Below are positions 54,508 through 63,964 of a DNA stretch of 64,000 nucleotides, in pieces (positions within the stretch are counted from its first letter, which is position 1; each line of letters begins with the position of its first letter). The notes beneath the pieces were generated by a model. It saw only the letters and a list, made by a program, of their open reading frames with translations, ran no database searches and was not told where the DNA came from. This DNA is from an uncultured Dorea sp. (GTDB lineage: Bacteria > Bacillota > Clostridia > Lachnospirales > Lachnospiraceae). Location: the NCBI GenBank assembly GCA_900550865.1, contig URTM01000007.1, positions 1 to 64,000 of the forward strand. The letters run 5' to 3'. A program made the position numbers and the translations under genes.

Positions 54508-55467
54508 CTATTCCCCGATCAGTTCTTTGATATTTTCCGGTTCCGGCATCGAACGGATCGCACCTTTTTTCATTGTGATCAGTGCTGCACCTGCATTCGC
54601 ATATGTCAGAATCTCTTTTAATTTTGCTTCGTCCAGATTATCCAGACCATACTTTAACACACCGTTGATCGAACATCCGCAGAATGTATCCCCTGCACCT
54701 GTTGTCTCAATTGCTTTTACAGTAAATCCCGGCTGTTCTACGCACAGGCCTTTGTAATAAGCTCTGCTTCCCTCTTTTCCCATGGTCAGGAAGATAAGCG
54801 GGATCTGATACTTCTCCTGAAGATACTTAATTCCTTCATCATAGTCTTCTTTTCCAGATACAAACTGGATCTCATTATCTGAAATCTTCAGTACGTCACA
54901 ATTCTCAAATCCATACTCCATCTGTTCTTTCGCCTCATCCAGTGTCTTCCAGAGTGGCGGACGTAAGTTCGGATCAAATGTGATCATGCATCCGGCTTCT
55001 TTTGCAACTGCAAGTGCTTTCTTCGTTGCGCTCTTTACCGGCTCATCTGTCATGGAAAGTGTTCCGAAATGGAATACTTTTGACTGACGGATCAGGTCAT
55101 AATCCACTTCCTCTTCCTTTAACATCATGTCAGCCCCCGGTTTACGGTAGAAAGAAAATTCTCTGTCGCCATCCGGGAACGTATGTACAAAAGCAAGTGT
55201 TGTGTGGATATCCTGATCCATCACAAGCCCCTTTGCTTCTATTCCGATATTTGTAATTGTATCTTTTAACAGTTTACCGAACTGGTCATCTCCGACTTTT
55301 CCGATAAACGCTGTTTTTCTTCCAAGTTTGTTCAACATTGCAAGTACATTACACGGCGCTCCGCCAGGGCATGCTTCAAATAACTGATTGCCCTGCTCAC
55401 TTTCTCCATTCACTGCAAAGTCGATCAGCATTTCTCCAAGTGCTGTTACATCATATATCTTTTCCAT
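54508..55467 (-). CDS. Fructokinase-like PfkB carbohydrate kinase
   Basis: A 319-residue ribokinase-fold sugar kinase: LGEMLIDF and the GGAPCNVLAMLNKLG loop at the substrate site, GKVGDDQFGK, and the ATP/anion-hole motif ETTGAGDTFCG with the catalytic Asp. The sequence best resembles ScrK-type fructokinases (fructose to fructose 6-phosphate), but PfkB members are hard to separate by eye. It is first before murT-gatD, 6 bases apart, with no sugar transporter nearby. Confidence 0.85.
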   Translation of the reverse strand: MEKIYDVTALGEMLIDFAVNGESEQGNQLFEACPGGAPCNVLAMLNKLGRKTAFIGKVGDDQFGKLLKDTITNIGIEAKGLVMDQDIHTTLAFVHTFPDGDREFSFYRKPGADMMLKEEEVDYDLIRQSKVFHFGTLSMTDEPVKSATKKALAVAKEAGCMITFDPNLRPPLWKTLDEAKEQMEYGFENCDVLKISDNEIQFVSGKEDYDEGIKYLQEKYQIPLIFLTMGKEGSRAYYKGLCVEQPGFTVKAIETTGAGDTFCGCSINGVLKYGLDNLDEAKLKEILTYANAGAALITMKKGAIRSMPEPENIKELIGE

Positions 55468-55699
55468 CTTGAAATCTCCTTATTCTGAATCTTACATTTG
55501 TTTCATATTCTATCATACAATCTCATATTTTTAAAGGCACATGCTCTTAAAGTGCATTTTTACCAATTCCTGATAAATTTTCGTTATTTTTTTGTCATTT
55601 TGCCTATTTACGAATCGAAAAATGATTGATAAAATAATAACAAATAATACAGTTACCTGATGTATTATTTTACATTGTGAAACGACGATTTCGCAAAAT

Positions 55700-55806
55700 G
55701 TTCGTGTTTGGACGGTACTACCCCCTCCCACGAACCCTCTCTTGATAGCGTTTTGTAAGAAAGCCACATGAAAAGTTTCCGCCAAAACTATTTATGTGAC
55801 TTTCTT
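55700..55806 (-). ncRNA. Possible structured RNA, unassigned
   Basis: Two hairpins in 107 bases. The arms 55757-55769 and 55794-55806 pair fully only in minus-strand RNA (U-G in place of the plus-strand C-A mismatch). The dyad GTTCGTG/CACGAAC encloses a G-rich loop. I see no match to a known riboswitch, T-box, 6S or SRP core. Confidence 0.3.
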
Positions 55807-55860
55807 CATTTATTATCATAAAACTTTCTGATAGCAAGTCCCGTAGATTGCCATGCATTC

Positions 55861-55884
55861 AAAAAGAGCTGCCACCGACAGCTC
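55861..55884 (-). terminator. Terminator of aroF
   Basis: GAGCTG (55866-55871) pairs with CAGCTC (55879-55884); in minus-strand RNA five Us follow. Confidence 0.75.
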
Positions 55885-55906
55885 CTTCCGATAATCTTTT
55901 TTGTTT

Positions 55907-56938
55907 TTAACATTCTTCGGCAATTTTATAGATCAGCTTTTCTGTATCTTCCCATCCAATGCATGGATCGGTGATAGATTTTCCATAGATCATATCTGCA
56001 GATATATCCTGTCTGCCTTCTTCCAGGTAGCTTTCTACCATAACACCCTTGATCATCTTCTTAAGATCCGGGTTGTATCTGCGTGAATGCAGTACCTCAC
56101 TTACGATACGGATCTGCTCTTTGTATTTCTTATTTGAATTCGAATGATTCGCATCAATCACCGCTGCCGGATTCTTAAGATCCTTTTTCTGATATAATTC
56201 CCAGAGTCTTACACATTCTTCATAATGGTAATTCGGCATACATTGTCCGTACTTGTCCACTCCGCCGCGGAGAATGGTATGTGCGAGCGGATTGCCGGAT
56301 GTCGTCACATCCATCGTTCTGTAAATGAACCGGTGTCCCATCTGTGCCGCTACGATTGAATTCAGCATTACAGAGAGATCCCCGCTGGTCGGGTTCTTCA
56401 TTCCAACCGGAATGTCCATACCACTTGCAGTCAGTCTGTGCTGCTGGTTCTCCACCGATCTTGCTCCTACCGCCTCATAGGAAAGAATGTCATCCAGATA
56501 GCTTCTGTTTTCCGGATATAACATTTCATCCGCTGCCGTCAGACCACTTTCCTTCATTGCACGGATATGCATTTTACGGATTGCCATAATTCCCGCATAC
56601 AGATCCGGTGCTTTGTCCGGATCCGGCTGATGCAGCATTCCTTTATATCCTTCCCCTGTTGTTCTCGGCTTGTTGGTATAAATCCTCGGTATCAGCACCA
56701 GACGGTCTTTGACTTTTTCATTTACTTTCGCAAGCCGGCTTACATATTCACATACCGAATCTTCATTATCTGCCGAACACGGTCCGATGATCACTGCAAA
56801 TTTATCGGATTTTCCGGTAAAAATGTCCCGGATCTCCGCATCACGTTCTTTTTTCAACTGGATCAGTTCCTCTGGCAGAGGATATTCTTCTTTCAGTTCT
56901 GCCGGTGATGGCAGAACTTTATTTACTTTCATAGACAT
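55907..56938 (-). CDS. aroF: 3-deoxy-7-phosphoheptulonate synthase (class I DAHP synthase)
   Basis: Condenses phosphoenolpyruvate and erythrose 4-phosphate in the first step of the shikimate pathway. The 343-residue enzyme has the class I (AroF/G/H) pattern: VIIGPCSADNEDSVCEYVSRL, RTTGEGYKGM, SVENQQHRLTASGMDIPVGMKNPTSGDL and DANHSNSNKKYKEQ. The start at 56938 has GAGG 8 bases upstream; the frame extends 63 bases further with no site. It lies 15 bases from the small exporter gene, in a run with hisC and an aminotransferase. Confidence 0.93.
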   Translation of the reverse strand: MSMKVNKVLPSPAELKEEYPLPEELIQLKKERDAEIRDIFTGKSDKFAVIIGPCSADNEDSVCEYVSRLAKVNEKVKDRLVLIPRIYTNKPRTTGEGYKGMLHQPDPDKAPDLYAGIMAIRKMHIRAMKESGLTAADEMLYPENRSYLDDILSYEAVGARSVENQQHRLTASGMDIPVGMKNPTSGDLSVMLNSIVAAQMGHRFIYRTMDVTTSGNPLAHTILRGGVDKYGQCMPNYHYEECVRLWELYQKKDLKNPAAVIDANHSNSNKKYKEQIRIVSEVLHSRRYNPDLKKMIKGVMVESYLEEGRQDISADMIYGKSITDPCIGWEDTEKLIYKIAEEC

Positions 56939-56952
56939 AATCTTTTCCTCTT

Positions 56953-57465
56953 TTATCCTAACAGGTGTACGCCTCCAAGAAGCACATACGATATAAACCA
57001 CATGATTACAGTTGCCATGCAGATACCGATGACAACAGCCGGAAACGCTTTCTTAAACTTCATTCCCAGAAGTGCCGCGATCAGCGATCCTGTCCACGCC
57101 CCGGTTCCCGGAAGCGGGATTCCTACGAATAACACCAGTCCCCAGAATTCATATTTTTCAATCTGGTCCTTTTTACTCATCGCTTTATTTTCCAGCTTAT
57201 CCACCAGCGGCTTGAATGTCTTTGTTCCTTTCATCCAGTTAAATATTGGAGTGATCAGAAGTAAAATAAACGGAACCGGGATAATATTACCGATAATGCA
57301 AAGTGGAATCGCAGTAGATACTTTTACTCCAAGGATCGGTCCTGCAACAAGCAACGCACCACGAAGTTCAAGGATCGGGATCATCGATATCAGAAATACG
57401 ATTACTTCCTTACTCACACTTCCGCTTAATGCATCAATAATTCCATGTATTAATGTATTGGTCAT
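56953..57465 (-). CDS. Small multidrug export protein (COG2426 family)
   Basis: A 170-residue integral membrane protein of the COG2426 'small multi-drug export' family, with four or five spans and the conserved IPILELRGALLVAGPILGV and GLVLFVGIPLPGTGAWTGSLIAALLGM segments. The PLPGTGAWTG motif is related to DedA-like fold proteins. A transport substrate has not been shown. It lies between aroF and hisC with gaps of 15 and 13 bases. Confidence 0.85.
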   Translation of the reverse strand: MTNTLIHGIIDALSGSVSKEVIVFLISMIPILELRGALLVAGPILGVKVSTAIPLCIIGNIIPVPFILLLITPIFNWMKGTKTFKPLVDKLENKAMSKKDQIEKYEFWGLVLFVGIPLPGTGAWTGSLIAALLGMKFKKAFPAVVIGICMATVIMWFISYVLLGGVHLLG

Positions 57466-57477
57466 AAGAAACTCCTC

Positions 57478-58533
57478 TTATTTATTCATATATTTTTTCA
57501 GGAACGCAAACATTGCCTCCATCTCTTCTCTGGTTCCTACAGTGATACGCATATACTGCTCGATTCTCTCACTGCCCCAGAAGCGCACATAGATATCATT
57601 CTCTTTCAGTGCTTCAAATAATTCTTTTGCATCATAATCCGGATGCATGACAAAGATAAAGTTCGATTTGGAATCCAGACACTGGAATCCAAGATTCTTT
57701 AACTCTTCTTTTGCCCATTCACGTGTCTCGATAATCTTATTCACACACTCTTCAAAATATGCCTTATCCTTTACCGCTTCCACACCACATACCAGTGATG
57801 TCTGGTTCATAGTATAGGAGTTGAAAGAATATTTTGCATCGTTCAGATATTTGATCAGTGTCGGATTACTGATTGCATAACCGATACGCATTCCTGCCAT
57901 CGATCTTGCTTTTGAAAATGTCTGAACAATGATCAGATTCTCATATTTATCGATTAGTTCCATCGCAGAACGTCCGGCAAAATCAACATATGCCTCATCT
58001 ACGATCACGATCACATCCTGATTGTGTGCGATGATATCTTCCACGTCAGCCAGATCTTCGTAAAGTCCTGTCGGTGCATTCGGATTCGGGAAGATCACAC
58101 CGCCATTCTCTTTATAGTAATCTTCTTTTACGATCCGGAAGTTCTCGTCTAACTTCTGGCATTCATACGGAATGCGGTACAGATCCGCCCATACCTTATA
58201 GAAGGAATATGTGATATCCGGGAAAAAGACTGGTTTCTCTGAGTTGAAAAATGTCAGGAAACACATGGATAATACATCATCCGATCCTACTCCTACGAAT
58301 ACCTGTTCCGGATTTACATGATAAAAATCAGCCAGTGCATTCACAAGTGGCGCTGCCGTAGGATCCGGATACAGACGCAGGCGGTCTGTATTCATCTCCT
58401 CCAGTGCTTTTGTTACGCCCGGTGCAGGTGCGTATGGGTTCTCATTGGTATTCAACTTGATCACTTTGCGCTGTGGCTGTTCGCCCGGCACATATGGTTC
58501 TACTTTTCGAATGTTCTTTTCAAATGCTTTCAT
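57478..58533 (-). CDS. hisC: Histidinol-phosphate aminotransferase
   Basis: A 351-residue fold type I PLP enzyme for the histidinol phosphate step of histidine synthesis; in this branch it may also act on aromatic amino acids. It starts AFEKNIRKVEPYVPGEQPQRKVIKLNTNENPYAP and has NPNAPTGLY, VDEAYVDFAG and the PLP-lysine region QTFSKARSMAGMRIGY. No other his gene is nearby; the location beside aroF supports the aromatic option. Confidence 0.9.
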   Translation of the reverse strand: MKAFEKNIRKVEPYVPGEQPQRKVIKLNTNENPYAPAPGVTKALEEMNTDRLRLYPDPTAAPLVNALADFYHVNPEQVFVGVGSDDVLSMCFLTFFNSEKPVFFPDITYSFYKVWADLYRIPYECQKLDENFRIVKEDYYKENGGVIFPNPNAPTGLYEDLADVEDIIAHNQDVIVIVDEAYVDFAGRSAMELIDKYENLIIVQTFSKARSMAGMRIGYAISNPTLIKYLNDAKYSFNSYTMNQTSLVCGVEAVKDKAYFEECVNKIIETREWAKEELKNLGFQCLDSKSNFIFVMHPDYDAKELFEALKENDIYVRFWGSERIEQYMRITVGTREEMEAMFAFLKKYMNK

Positions 58534-58542
58534 ACTGCTCTC

Positions 58543-59730
58543 CTAGAAATATTCTTTCGCCAGTTCTTTGAATTTCGGAAGGGAATTCACGATCGTCTCA
58601 TGGGATACGCAGTATGCAAGTCTTACATATCCAGGACACGCAAAGGAACTTCCCGGTACGATCAGAATATTATATTTCTTAGCAGCTTCACAGAATTCTT
58701 TCTCATTCGGAACCGGTGATTTTACAAACAGATAGAATGCACCCTGTGGTTTAATACACTCGAATCCACATTCTTTCAGACCGTTATAAAGGTCTTCTCT
58801 GTTGCGGTCATAGAAGGAAAGGTCTGTCTTTTCATTCAGGCATTTTTCTACTACTTTCTGCTGCAGAGTCGGCGCATTGACAAATCCAAGGATACGTGTT
58901 GCCACATTTGCTGCGGAAAGTACTTCTTCACTGTCCTTCATCTCATCTGGAATAACCAGATATCCGATACGTTCTCCCGGGAGGGACAGCGATTTGCTGT
59001 AAGAATATCCTACAACTGTATTGTCATAATATTTTGTGAGATAAGGAACTTCCACTCCGTCGTAAGCAAGTTCACGGTATGGTTCATCTGAGATCAGTAC
59101 GATATCTGTTCCGAATTCTCTCTGTTTTGCTTCCATGATAGCAGCAAGCTTCTTAATTGTCTCTTCGGAATATACCACACCGGTAGGGTTGTTCGGATTG
59201 TTGATGATGACCGCTTTTGTCTTCGGTGTGATTTTCTGCTCGAACTCATCCAGTTTTGGCTGGAAATCTACGGTATTCGGCGAGATTTCAACTAACACAC
59301 CATCATAATTATTCGTATAAGAACGATATTCTCCAAAATATGGTGCGAATGCGATCACTTCATCTCCCGGATTGATAATTGCTTTCAGAATGACATTCAG
59401 TCCGCCTGCGGCACCGACTGTCATGACAATATTCTTTCCTTCAAAGTGTGTACCAAAACGCTCATTCAGGGATTTTGCTACTGCCTCTCTTACTTCTGCA
59501 TATCCGCAGTTGCTGTTGGTATATCCGTGAAGTGCAACCGGGTCTGTATCATTTACGATCTCGATGATCGCATTCTTTACAGCTTCCGGTGCCGGTACGT
59601 TCGGATTGCCAAGACTGAAATCAAACACATTCTCAGCTCCATAAATTCCTGCCAGACGGTTACCTTCTTCAAACATCGCACGGATAGCCGAGCTGTTGGC
59701 TACCATATTTTTCATCTTATCCGCTATCAT
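58543..59730 (-). CDS. PLP-dependent aminotransferase (aspartate aminotransferase family)
   Basis: A 395-residue class I aminotransferase with NPNVPAPEAVKNAI, GYAEVREAVAKSL, VGAAGGLNVILKAI, NNPNNPTGVVYSEE, SDEPYRELAYDG and the PLP-lysine motif SYSKSLSLPGERIGY. Substrate could be aspartate, alanine or aromatic amino acids. It lies 9 bases upstream of hisC and is likely in the same transcript. Confidence 0.88.
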   Translation of the reverse strand: MIADKMKNMVANSSAIRAMFEEGNRLAGIYGAENVFDFSLGNPNVPAPEAVKNAIIEIVNDTDPVALHGYTNSNCGYAEVREAVAKSLNERFGTHFEGKNIVMTVGAAGGLNVILKAIINPGDEVIAFAPYFGEYRSYTNNYDGVLVEISPNTVDFQPKLDEFEQKITPKTKAVIINNPNNPTGVVYSEETIKKLAAIMEAKQREFGTDIVLISDEPYRELAYDGVEVPYLTKYYDNTVVGYSYSKSLSLPGERIGYLVIPDEMKDSEEVLSAANVATRILGFVNAPTLQQKVVEKCLNEKTDLSFYDRNREDLYNGLKECGFECIKPQGAFYLFVKSPVPNEKEFCEAAKKYNILIVPGSSFACPGYVRLAYCVSHETIVNSLPKFKELAKEYF

Positions 59731-59808
59731 TTTGTTGCTCCTTTCTCACTACAAGTCTTTTTCTTAAGTCTTTTCTGTAAGGTCTTTACAAATCTTTTCA
59801 GATTCGTT

Positions 59809-60720
59809 TTACAACGCCTCTTTCTCTGTCACATCGCCCTTTTCTACCATAAAGACCGGACGATAAGAAAGCTTGGCTTTTCTAAGACCTTCTGCACCGG
59901 TATCATCTTCCCGGTTTACATATTTATAGTTCATGCATTCATGCTCTACAAACTGCTGGTTGATCATAGTATATGCACCCTGTACATCGGCATATGCTTT
60001 TTCGATATGCACGACATAGGTATCTTCGCATATCGGTTCTCCGATCGTAAATGCAACGACTTCGCCATCGATTCGAAGGACCCCTCCTGTCAGATGAAGT
60101 TCTTCGAACAAGCGCAGGGAATTCAGTGCCACACACATCTCTCCCCTTTTCTCCTCGTCATCGTCGCATTCATTCTCAGTCCGCCATCTTAACGCCATCT
60201 GGAAACAATCCTCCAGATTGTCTTTCGATATGCTCTCATAAGACCAGCGGTCTTCAAACAGGCTCTTAAATTTATTGATATGATTCCGCTTTCCGTGAAG
60301 CTTCTTGCCCGAAAGCGTTGCCATCTTTTCTGATTCATAGACGTAATCGGCAGAATCTCTGTCATATTCGATCTGGAATCTGCCCGGATACCACTCTTCC
60401 AGCTGGGCAAAATATTCCGGTGTCACATTATACATCAGGAACGGTCTGCCTTTTGCTTTGGAATACTCCATCATCTCTTCCAGTGCATTCTTCACATCTT
60501 CCGGTGCTCCTGCCGGGTAGGCAAAGGATACATGATTCTCATCTTCGCTTTTGAAGACCAGCGCGTTCTGTATGATTGCCCACTTTACCGGATATTGTCT
60601 GGACCAGAGATATACATTGGCAAATGTTCTCTCACAGCTTCTGCTTGTGTGGTGCTCAAAATAATGTGAGATAATCTCCTGATCTTCTAATTCTGCACGT
60701 TTAAACTGTGTTGCTTCCAT
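59809..60720 (-). CDS. DUF2156 phosphatidylglycerol lysyltransferase-like protein
   Basis: A 303-residue protein with the double-GNAT fold of DUF2156, the catalytic domain of MprF-type lipid aminoacyltransferases. Family features: FANVYLWSRQYPVKWAIIQNALVFKS, GKKLHGKRNHINKFKSLFEDRWSYESI and NQQFVEHECMNYKYVNREDDTGAEGLRKAKLSYRP. It lacks the membrane helices of MprF, so it may aminoacylate another target. Substrate is not known. It ends 78 bases upstream of the aminotransferase start. Confidence 0.85.
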   Translation of the reverse strand: MEATQFKRAELEDQEIISHYFEHHTSRSCERTFANVYLWSRQYPVKWAIIQNALVFKSEDENHVSFAYPAGAPEDVKNALEEMMEYSKAKGRPFLMYNVTPEYFAQLEEWYPGRFQIEYDRDSADYVYESEKMATLSGKKLHGKRNHINKFKSLFEDRWSYESISKDNLEDCFQMALRWRTENECDDDEEKRGEMCVALNSLRLFEELHLTGGVLRIDGEVVAFTIGEPICEDTYVVHIEKAYADVQGAYTMINQQFVEHECMNYKYVNREDDTGAEGLRKAKLSYRPVFMVEKGDVTEKEAL

Positions 60721-60777
60721 ATACTGTATTTACCTTCTTTAAATTCCGGCTTCTTTCTAATCTTATATTCCGGCTTC

Positions 60778-61854
60778 TTACATTTCTTCGTTCATGTTTG
60801 CAAGTTTGGCTGCCTGATCAGCTGCGATACATGCATCGATGATCTCCTGGATATCACCATTCATGATCTTATCCAGTTTGTATAATGTCAGTCCGATACG
60901 GTGATCCGTCACACGTCCCTGTGGGAAATTGTAAGTACGGATCTTTTCGGATCTGTCTCCGGTACCGATCTGGCTCTTTCTTGCCTCAGCCTCTGCGTCA
61001 TGACGTTTCTGGCATTCCAGATCGTATAACTTCGCACGTAAGAGCGCAAATGCTTTATCTTTGTTCTGTAACTGTGATTTTTCTGTCTGGCTGTAGATCA
61101 CGATTCCTGTCGGATAGTGAGTCAGTCGTACAGCGGAGTCTGTCGTATTGACACACTGTCCACCATTACCGGATGCACGCATTACGTCGATACGGATATC
61201 TTTCTCATCAATCTGGATATCTACATCTTCTGCTTCCGGCATAACTGCTACCGTAATTGTAGAAGTGTGGATACGTCCGCCGGATTCTGTCTCCGGTACA
61301 CGCTGTACACGGTGAACGCCAGATTCATATTTCATCTTGGAATATGCACCCTTACCATCGATCATGAATGTTACATTCTTCATTCCGCCGATACCGATCT
61401 CTTCACATTCCACCAGCTCGACTTTCCATCTCTGGCTTTCTGCGTAATGCATGTACATACGATAGATCTCTGCAGCAAAAAGTGCTGCCTCATCTCCACC
61501 TGCACCGGCACGGATCTCGACGATAACGTTCTTCTCATCGTTAGGGTCCTTTGGCAGAAGAAGGATCTTTAATTCCTGTTCCAGTTCTTCTACACGTTTC
61601 TTGTTATCATTTAATTCTTCTTTTGCAAGTTCACGCATCTCTTCATCGGACTCTTCCTCTAACATCTCAAGGCTGTCCTCGATTGCCTGCTTACATTCTT
61701 TGTATTCATTATACGCCTCTACAATCGGAGTCAGGTCATTCTGCTCTTTCATAAGTTTGCGGAAGCGGTTCTGGTCATTTGCCACATCCGGTTCCTGAAG
61801 TTCGTTTAATATCTCATCCAGACGGATGCGAAGATCTTCTAATTTATCAAACAT
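60778..61854 (-). CDS. prfA: Peptide chain release factor 1
   Basis: Terminates translation at UAA and UAG. The 358-residue protein has the RF1 decoding tripeptide region (RVPETESGGRIHTS; P-x-T form) and the peptidyl-tRNA hydrolysis motif GGQ in RASGNGGQCVNTTDSAVRLTH. The N-terminal coiled coil (20-100) is complete. It is followed upstream by prmC (19 bases), the GGQ methylase, in the usual order for Clostridia. Confidence 0.97.
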   Translation of the reverse strand: MFDKLEDLRIRLDEILNELQEPDVANDQNRFRKLMKEQNDLTPIVEAYNEYKECKQAIEDSLEMLEEESDEEMRELAKEELNDNKKRVEELEQELKILLLPKDPNDEKNVIVEIRAGAGGDEAALFAAEIYRMYMHYAESQRWKVELVECEEIGIGGMKNVTFMIDGKGAYSKMKYESGVHRVQRVPETESGGRIHTSTITVAVMPEAEDVDIQIDEKDIRIDVMRASGNGGQCVNTTDSAVRLTHYPTGIVIYSQTEKSQLQNKDKAFALLRAKLYDLECQKRHDAEAEARKSQIGTGDRSEKIRTYNFPQGRVTDHRIGLTLYKLDKIMNGDIQEIIDACIAADQAAKLANMNEEM

Positions 61855-61872
61855 GGTATTTCCTCCTTAACA

Positions 61873-62736
61873 TTACTCTTTATTGTACCTTCCTATAACA
61901 ACGCGGTCAAGTCCCGCCAAATCCTTTTTTACCTGGATTTCTTCATATCCCTGTTCTTCCAGAAGGCCTGTTACGTCTTTTCCCTGGTCAAAACCAATCT
62001 CAAACAAAAGATATCCACCTTTTTTAATATGTTTTACACTTTCTTTCACGATCAGGCGGTAAAAATATAATCCATCCTCTTTTCCATCCAGCGCGATCCA
62101 TGGATCATGAAGCTTTACTTCGTCTTCCAGCCGGCTGATCTCCTCCGTTCTGATATACGGAGGATTCGATACGATCATATCGAATTTTTCCGTTATATGT
62201 TCGAACAGATCACTCTGTATGAACATGGCATTCGTCTGAAGTCTGCTGTCATTCTCCTTTGCAACTTTCAGTGCTTCCTTCGATATGTCACATCCGGTTC
62301 CTGACATGTGGATTCCTTTTCTTTCTGCGAATTTCAGAATACTTTCCAGAATGCAGCCCGAGCCCGTACACATATCCAGGATCTGCATATCCGGCCGGAT
62401 CTTTTTCAGCGCTTCTTCTACCAGCGTCTCTGTATCCTGTCTCGGAATCAGCACATGCTCATTCACTTTAAAATTCAGTCCCATGAATTCCTGTTCACCG
62501 GTAATATGCTGAAGCGGGATTCTTCCCACTCTCGTCTCAATATCTTTCTGATAGTGTTCTGCCTGTTCTTTCTCTATCTCTCTGTCCGGGTCTGTGAAAA
62601 ACATGGCGCGGCTGACTCCGGTCTCATATTCCAGCAGATACCATGCATCTAACTTTGCTTCCGGTATCCCTGCTTTTTCCAGACGTTCCGTTCCTTCCCG
62701 GTACAAATTACGAAGCGTGAAAATTTTCCTGCTCAT
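61873..62736 (-). CDS. prmC: Release factor glutamine methyltransferase
   Basis: Methylates the GGQ glutamine of release factors with SAM. The 287-residue protein has the N-terminal helical domain (TLRNLYREGTERLEKAGIPEAKLDAWYLLEYETG), LIPRQDTETLVEEAL, the SAM motif ILDMCTGSGCILESIL and the catalytic NPPY (VSNPPYIRTEE). The start at 62736 follows GGAGG by 4 bases and overlaps the DUF1385 gene end by 29 bases; a TTG 15 bases upstream is less likely. Confidence 0.94.
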   Translation of the reverse strand: MSRKIFTLRNLYREGTERLEKAGIPEAKLDAWYLLEYETGVSRAMFFTDPDREIEKEQAEHYQKDIETRVGRIPLQHITGEQEFMGLNFKVNEHVLIPRQDTETLVEEALKKIRPDMQILDMCTGSGCILESILKFAERKGIHMSGTGCDISKEALKVAKENDSRLQTNAMFIQSDLFEHITEKFDMIVSNPPYIRTEEISRLEDEVKLHDPWIALDGKEDGLYFYRLIVKESVKHIKKGGYLLFEIGFDQGKDVTGLLEEQGYEEIQVKKDLAGLDRVVIGRYNKE

Positions 62737-63628
62737 AAGCCCTCCAGTCAAATACTGCTTCTACTGCCTGTATCGCAACTTCGATCATTCCGTCATCCGG
62801 TTCTCTGGTCGTCATCTTCTGGATCGCCATTCCCGGCTTACTGAGCAGATTGATGACCGGATTCTCACTGTTCCCGGCAAGTTTCAGTACTTCATAAGAA
62901 ATACCTGCGATCACCGGAAGCAGTGTGATACGCACAACCACTCTCATAAGCGGTGATTCCACCTGAATCAGAAGCAGCAAAATAATACTGATCGCAAGCA
63001 CGAAGAATAAAAAGCTTGTTCCGCAGCGTTTGTGCTGTCTGGAACTGATCCTTACATTTTCCACCGTAAGCGGCAGCCCATGCTCGATACAATTGATACA
63101 TTTGTGCTCTGCGCCATGATACATAAATGTTCTCTGGATATCTTCCATTCTGGAAATCAGTAAAATATATATGATGAAGATTCCGATTCTTACAAAGCCT
63201 TCGATCACTGTCCGCAGATGATATGACGGAATCACAGGCTTCATAAGCGATGCCAGAAAATATGGCAGTACCATAAAGATTGCCACTGCTGCCACAACAG
63301 AGAACGCAACCGTTCCTGCCATCATAAGGCTTTCCTGTTTTTCTTTTTTCTTCTGTTCATTCTCGGAAAGTTCTTTTTCTTCTTCATAAAAACCTGCCGA
63401 AAATGTCAACGTCTTAATCCCCAGTACCATGGAGTCAATAAAATTAAAGACCCCTCTGACAAACGGGATCGTCGTCAACTTCTTACAATTGCCGGTAATA
63501 CTGTGGAACTCTTCCGTCTGAACAAAAATCTCCCCGTCCGGCTTTCTGACAGCCACGGCATAGCGGTCCTTGTTCTTCATCATAATGCCTTCCAGCACCG
63601 CCTGTCCGCCGATATTTGATGATTTCAT
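62708..63628 (-). CDS. DUF1385 membrane protein (YqhQ family)
   Basis: A 306-residue protein with the DUF1385 signature at the N-terminus (NIGGQAVLEGIMMKNKDRYAVAVRKPDGEI and FVRGVFNFIDSMVLGIKTLTFSA), four or five spans, and the motif MYHGAEHKCINCIEHGLPLTVENVRISSRQHKRCGTSFLF, whose His and Cys residues look like a metal site. YqhQ function is unknown. It is conserved between rpmE and prmC in many Clostridia. Confidence 0.88.
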   Translation of the reverse strand: MKSSNIGGQAVLEGIMMKNKDRYAVAVRKPDGEIFVQTEEFHSITGNCKKLTTIPFVRGVFNFIDSMVLGIKTLTFSAGFYEEEKELSENEQKKKEKQESLMMAGTVAFSVVAAVAIFMVLPYFLASLMKPVIPSYHLRTVIEGFVRIGIFIIYILLISRMEDIQRTFMYHGAEHKCINCIEHGLPLTVENVRISSRQHKRCGTSFLFFVLAISIILLLLIQVESPLMRVVVRITLLPVIAGISYEVLKLAGNSENPVINLLSKPGMAIQKMTTREPDDGMIEVAIQAVEAVFDWRAYEQENFHAS

Positions 63629-63683
63629 ATACTCTCCTTTATATGCTCTGTATCATTATAGTTTTGCATCATTCAATCATAAG

Positions 63684-63716
63684 AAAAAAAGGGTTGAGAT
63701 TCAAAAACCTCAACCC
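63684..63716 (-). terminator. Terminator of rpmE
   Basis: GGGTTGAG (63691-63698) pairs with CTCAACCC (63709-63716); in minus-strand RNA seven Us follow. Confidence 0.9.
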
Positions 63717-63729
63717 AATACTTGTAATC

Positions 63730-63933
63730 TTATTTGTCCATTCCGTATTTCTTATTGAACTTATCAACACGGCCACGAGCCTGAGTTGCTTTCTGCTGTC
63801 CTGTATAGAATGGATGACATTTAGAACAGATTTCTACGTGGATTTCTTCGTTTGTAGATCCTGTTACGAATGTATTACCACAGTTACAAGTTACAGTTGC
63901 CTGATAATAATTTGGATGTATTCCTTCTTTCAT
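63730..63933 (-). CDS. rpmE: Ribosomal protein L31, zinc-binding (C+) form
   Basis: A 67-residue L31 with all four cysteines of the zinc-containing form: VTCNCGNTF and EICSKCHPFYTG, then the GRVDKFNKKYG end. The ATG at 63933 has GAGG 8 bases upstream; an upstream GTG in the frame is less likely. It is terminated separately from the DUF1385 gene. Confidence 0.96.
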   Translation of the reverse strand: MKEGIHPNYYQATVTCNCGNTFVTGSTNEEIHVEICSKCHPFYTGQQKATQARGRVDKFNKKYGMDK

Positions 63934-63964
63934 GATTTTCACCTCTTCTTTATTTTCTTGACAC

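Larger units (their letters stand above)
55468..55906. other. 440-bp intergenic region with structured elements
   Basis: No convincing gene. It holds the fructokinase ribosome site and a weak promoter (TTTAAA, 17 bp, TAGAAT), an inverted repeat GCAC/GTGC near 55538-55556, a dyad GTTCGTG/CACGAAC (55700-55706 and 55729-55735) and a 13-bp hairpin at 55757-55806. An 84-codon open frame at 55531-55785 overlaps these structures, lacks a good ribosome site and looks noncoding. Confidence 0.6.

Noticed and set aside
55531..55785. An 84-codon minus-strand open frame before fructokinase
   Set aside because: It covers two hairpins, lacks a ribosome site and has no recognisable protein pattern. It is better read as noncoding.
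55468..55906. T-box or 6S RNA between fructokinase and aroF
   Set aside because: No T-box sequence (TGGNACCGCG) and no long 6S-like rod with a central bubble. I keep it as an unassigned structured candidate.
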